6,011 nt of DNA from Ruminococcus sp. (GTDB taxonomy: Bacteria > Bacillota > Clostridia > Oscillospirales > Ruminococcaceae): positions 1-6,011 of the forward strand of contig JAGAQS010000096.1 in assembly GCA_017622635.1 (NCBI GenBank), written 5' to 3'. The first letter of the stretch is position 1, and each line of letters starts with the position of its first letter. Made by a program: the position numbers and the translations under genes. Shown in pieces: positions 4,885 to 6,011 of this stretch. Below the pieces are notes generated by a model. The model ran no database searches and was not told the DNA's origin. It worked only from the letters and a program-made list of their open reading frames with translations.

Positions 4885-6011
4885 TTAGTTTTCGCTCTTG
4901 CCCATTCTCTTCTTTGTGATAAGGAATACGCCTGCTACTGCTACCATAGCACCACCGCCGAGGTAGAATATTTTTGTACCGATACCACCGGTTGAAGGAA
5001 GTTCAGCACCTGATGTATTGATGAAGTTTGCCCCAATCTTACCACTGGACAATTCAGATGACATTTGTTCACTTGAACCTGCTATAGTCTGTAAGTTAAT
5101 AAATCCGTCATCAGTAACACCAGCTGTTTTAGCACCGGTTAATGATGTTAATTCAAGTGCACCGTCTGAATCATTAGTGTGTACAGCAGATATTGTGAAG
5201 TATACAGGTTTTGTTGCTTTCTTATAGTTGGCAGGTGCTTTTGTTTCAACTAAGATGTAATCGCCGTCATCAAGACCTTTGAATTCAAAACTCTTCTTAT
5301 CTGTTGCTGTTATTTCTGATACTTTATAGTAGCCAGTATAAGTAACTGCACTTTCACCCTCTCCAACTATAAGTTCTTCTCCACCGGTAGGAGTAGTACT
5401 ATATTTCTTAGCCAGTACGAAGTTAGCACCTGTAAGTGCTTCACCCTGCGGATTAATCTTGTTAATTACAGTCTGATATGTAAATACTACAGTTGTATCA
5501 ATAGGAGAATCCTTTGGATGTTCTTTTTCCTCGTCAGGAGTCGTGTCAGTATCACCTGTACCATTCCAGTTAGGATTTGTTGTATATGAGAGATAAGCAT
5601 CATTCCAGTTACCTTTTGAACCCAATACAGCATTATCATTTAATGTTGCTGTATATTCAACTATAACAGATGCTGTTTCAGGAGTATCTCCTCCATATAC
5701 AGTCTTAAGATTAGCAATTTCAACTTCCATATTATAAATAACATCAGCTTTTTGTGTTGTTGCGTCCTTCTTTAAAGTATAATTATAAATTTCAAAATCA
5801 CTACCATCAAATATACCGTTGCTGTTACCATCAACATAAACCTTGTCAATCTGCTTGAAAGTGAATACTTCATTATCATTAACATCTCTGAAATTATCGT
5901 GGAAAGTAAGCTTATATGCTTTATAAGCAGCATATGTTGAAGGGAGAGTAGCTTTCAGCTGGAAAGGAACATCATCGCCGATATCATAGTCTGCACTGTC
6001 CTGCCAGCCAG
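4885..6011 (-). CDS. LPXTG-anchored backbone-type pilin with isopeptide domains (partial, N-terminus off the right edge)
   Basis: The frame is open from base 6011 to the stop at 4887-4885, showing the last 374 residues. Numbering here counts from the first complete codon (6009-6007). The internal ATG at 5730 has no ribosome-binding site and is not the start. Residues about 1-93 are part of a pilin beta-domain (YDIGDDVPFQLKATLPSTY, KLTFHDNF) containing a calcium-loop-like segment at 60-71. Residues about 94-150 continue a domain ending AYLSYTTNPN. An acidic Thr/Asp linker (150-163) and HPKD (164-167, candidate pilin-motif lysine Lys166) lead into a CnaB/SpaA-like domain (about 172-333). That domain has Lys184, E-box Glu255 in YILVETKAPANY, and Asn331, which are expected to form an internal isopeptide bond. 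The sorting signal is LPSTGG (337-342), then a hydrophobic stretch and the basic tail KKRMGKSEN. This is the substrate expected for the adjacent class C sortase. The signal peptide lies outside the window. The backbone role is inferred from domain type and position next to the sortase; a minor pilin is the alternative. Confidence 0.93.
   Translation of the reverse strand, partial: GWQDSADYDIGDDVPFQLKATLPSTYAAYKAYKLTFHDNFRDVNDNEVFTFKQIDKVYVDGNSNGIFDGSDFEIYNYTLKKDATTQKADVIYNMEVEIANLKTVYGGDTPETASVIVEYTATLNDNAVLGSKGNWNDAYLSYTTNPNWNGTGDTDTTPDEEKEHPKDSPIDTTVVFTYQTVINKINPQGEALTGANFVLAKKYSTTPTGGEELIVGEGESAVTYTGYYKVSEITATDKKSFEFKGLDDGDYILVETKAPANYKKATKPVYFTISAVHTNDSDGALELTSLTGAKTAGVTDDGFINLQTIAGSSEQMSSELSSGKIGANFINTSGAELPSTGGIGTKIFYLGGGAMVAVAGVFLITKKRMGKSEN

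Noticed and set aside
5728..5730. ATG at 5730 as the start of the pilin gene
   Set aside because: The frame stays open to base 6011 and encodes recognisable pilin domain sequence upstream, and there is no ribosome-binding site at 5730.

Overview
The window looks like a low-to-moderate GC Gram-positive chromosome, most likely a gut-type Clostridia in the Ruminococcus/Oscillospiraceae neighbourhood. The reasons are purine-rich Shine-Dalgarno sites, consensus sigma-A promoters, an LPXTG cell-wall sorting signal with a pilin-type sortase, a membrane-anchored HtrA, and MEP-pathway isoprenoid genes. The lineage is inferred from style and not proven.

Layout from left to right. (1) 1-864, minus: the N-terminal 288 codons of a gene of unknown function that runs off the left edge, with its own clear promoter at 922-950. 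(2) 1009-1047: the intrinsic terminator of htrA. (3) 1067-2314, minus: a complete HtrA/DegP-family serine protease with one membrane anchor, an intact His-Asp-Ser triad and one PDZ domain. (4) 2315-2568: a divergent intergenic region holding the htrA -10 region, an imperfect inverted repeat followed by seven T, and a perfect TTGACA-17-TATAAT promoter facing right. (5) 2569-3908, plus: a tight three-gene operon of a 48-aa single-span membrane protein, ispD and ispF. (6) 3914-3946: a strong hairpin shared as a terminator with the convergent minus-strand genes. (7) 3926-4801, minus: a class C (pilin-polymerising) sortase. (8) 4802-4884: an 83-nt intercistronic gap with a 12-bp GCAA-tetraloop hairpin. 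(9) 4885-6011, minus: the C-terminal 374 residues of an LPSTG-anchored backbone-type pilin that runs off the right edge.

How the genes work together. IspD and IspF catalyse two steps of the methylerythritol-phosphate route to IPP/DMAPP; the intervening kinase IspE is not in the window. The pilin and sortase form the tail of a sortase-assembled pilus locus: the sortase would cleave LPST|G and join subunits by isopeptide bonds. Any signal peptide, the N-terminal pilin domain and any tip adhesin lie beyond base 6011. HtrA is a plausible extracytoplasmic quality-control protease, but it has its own transcript and no operon link to the pilus genes.

I found no CRISPR array, insertion sequence, tRNA or rRNA, and no clearly new multi-gene system. 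The points most worth a second look are the dockerin/EF-hand-like calcium loop inside the pilin, the hairpin between pilin and sortase, the sortase lid with Ala in place of Asp, the shared terminator with a stop codon in its loop, the uncharacterised 48-aa membrane protein heading the isoprenoid operon, and the unknown acidic-linker protein at the left edge.
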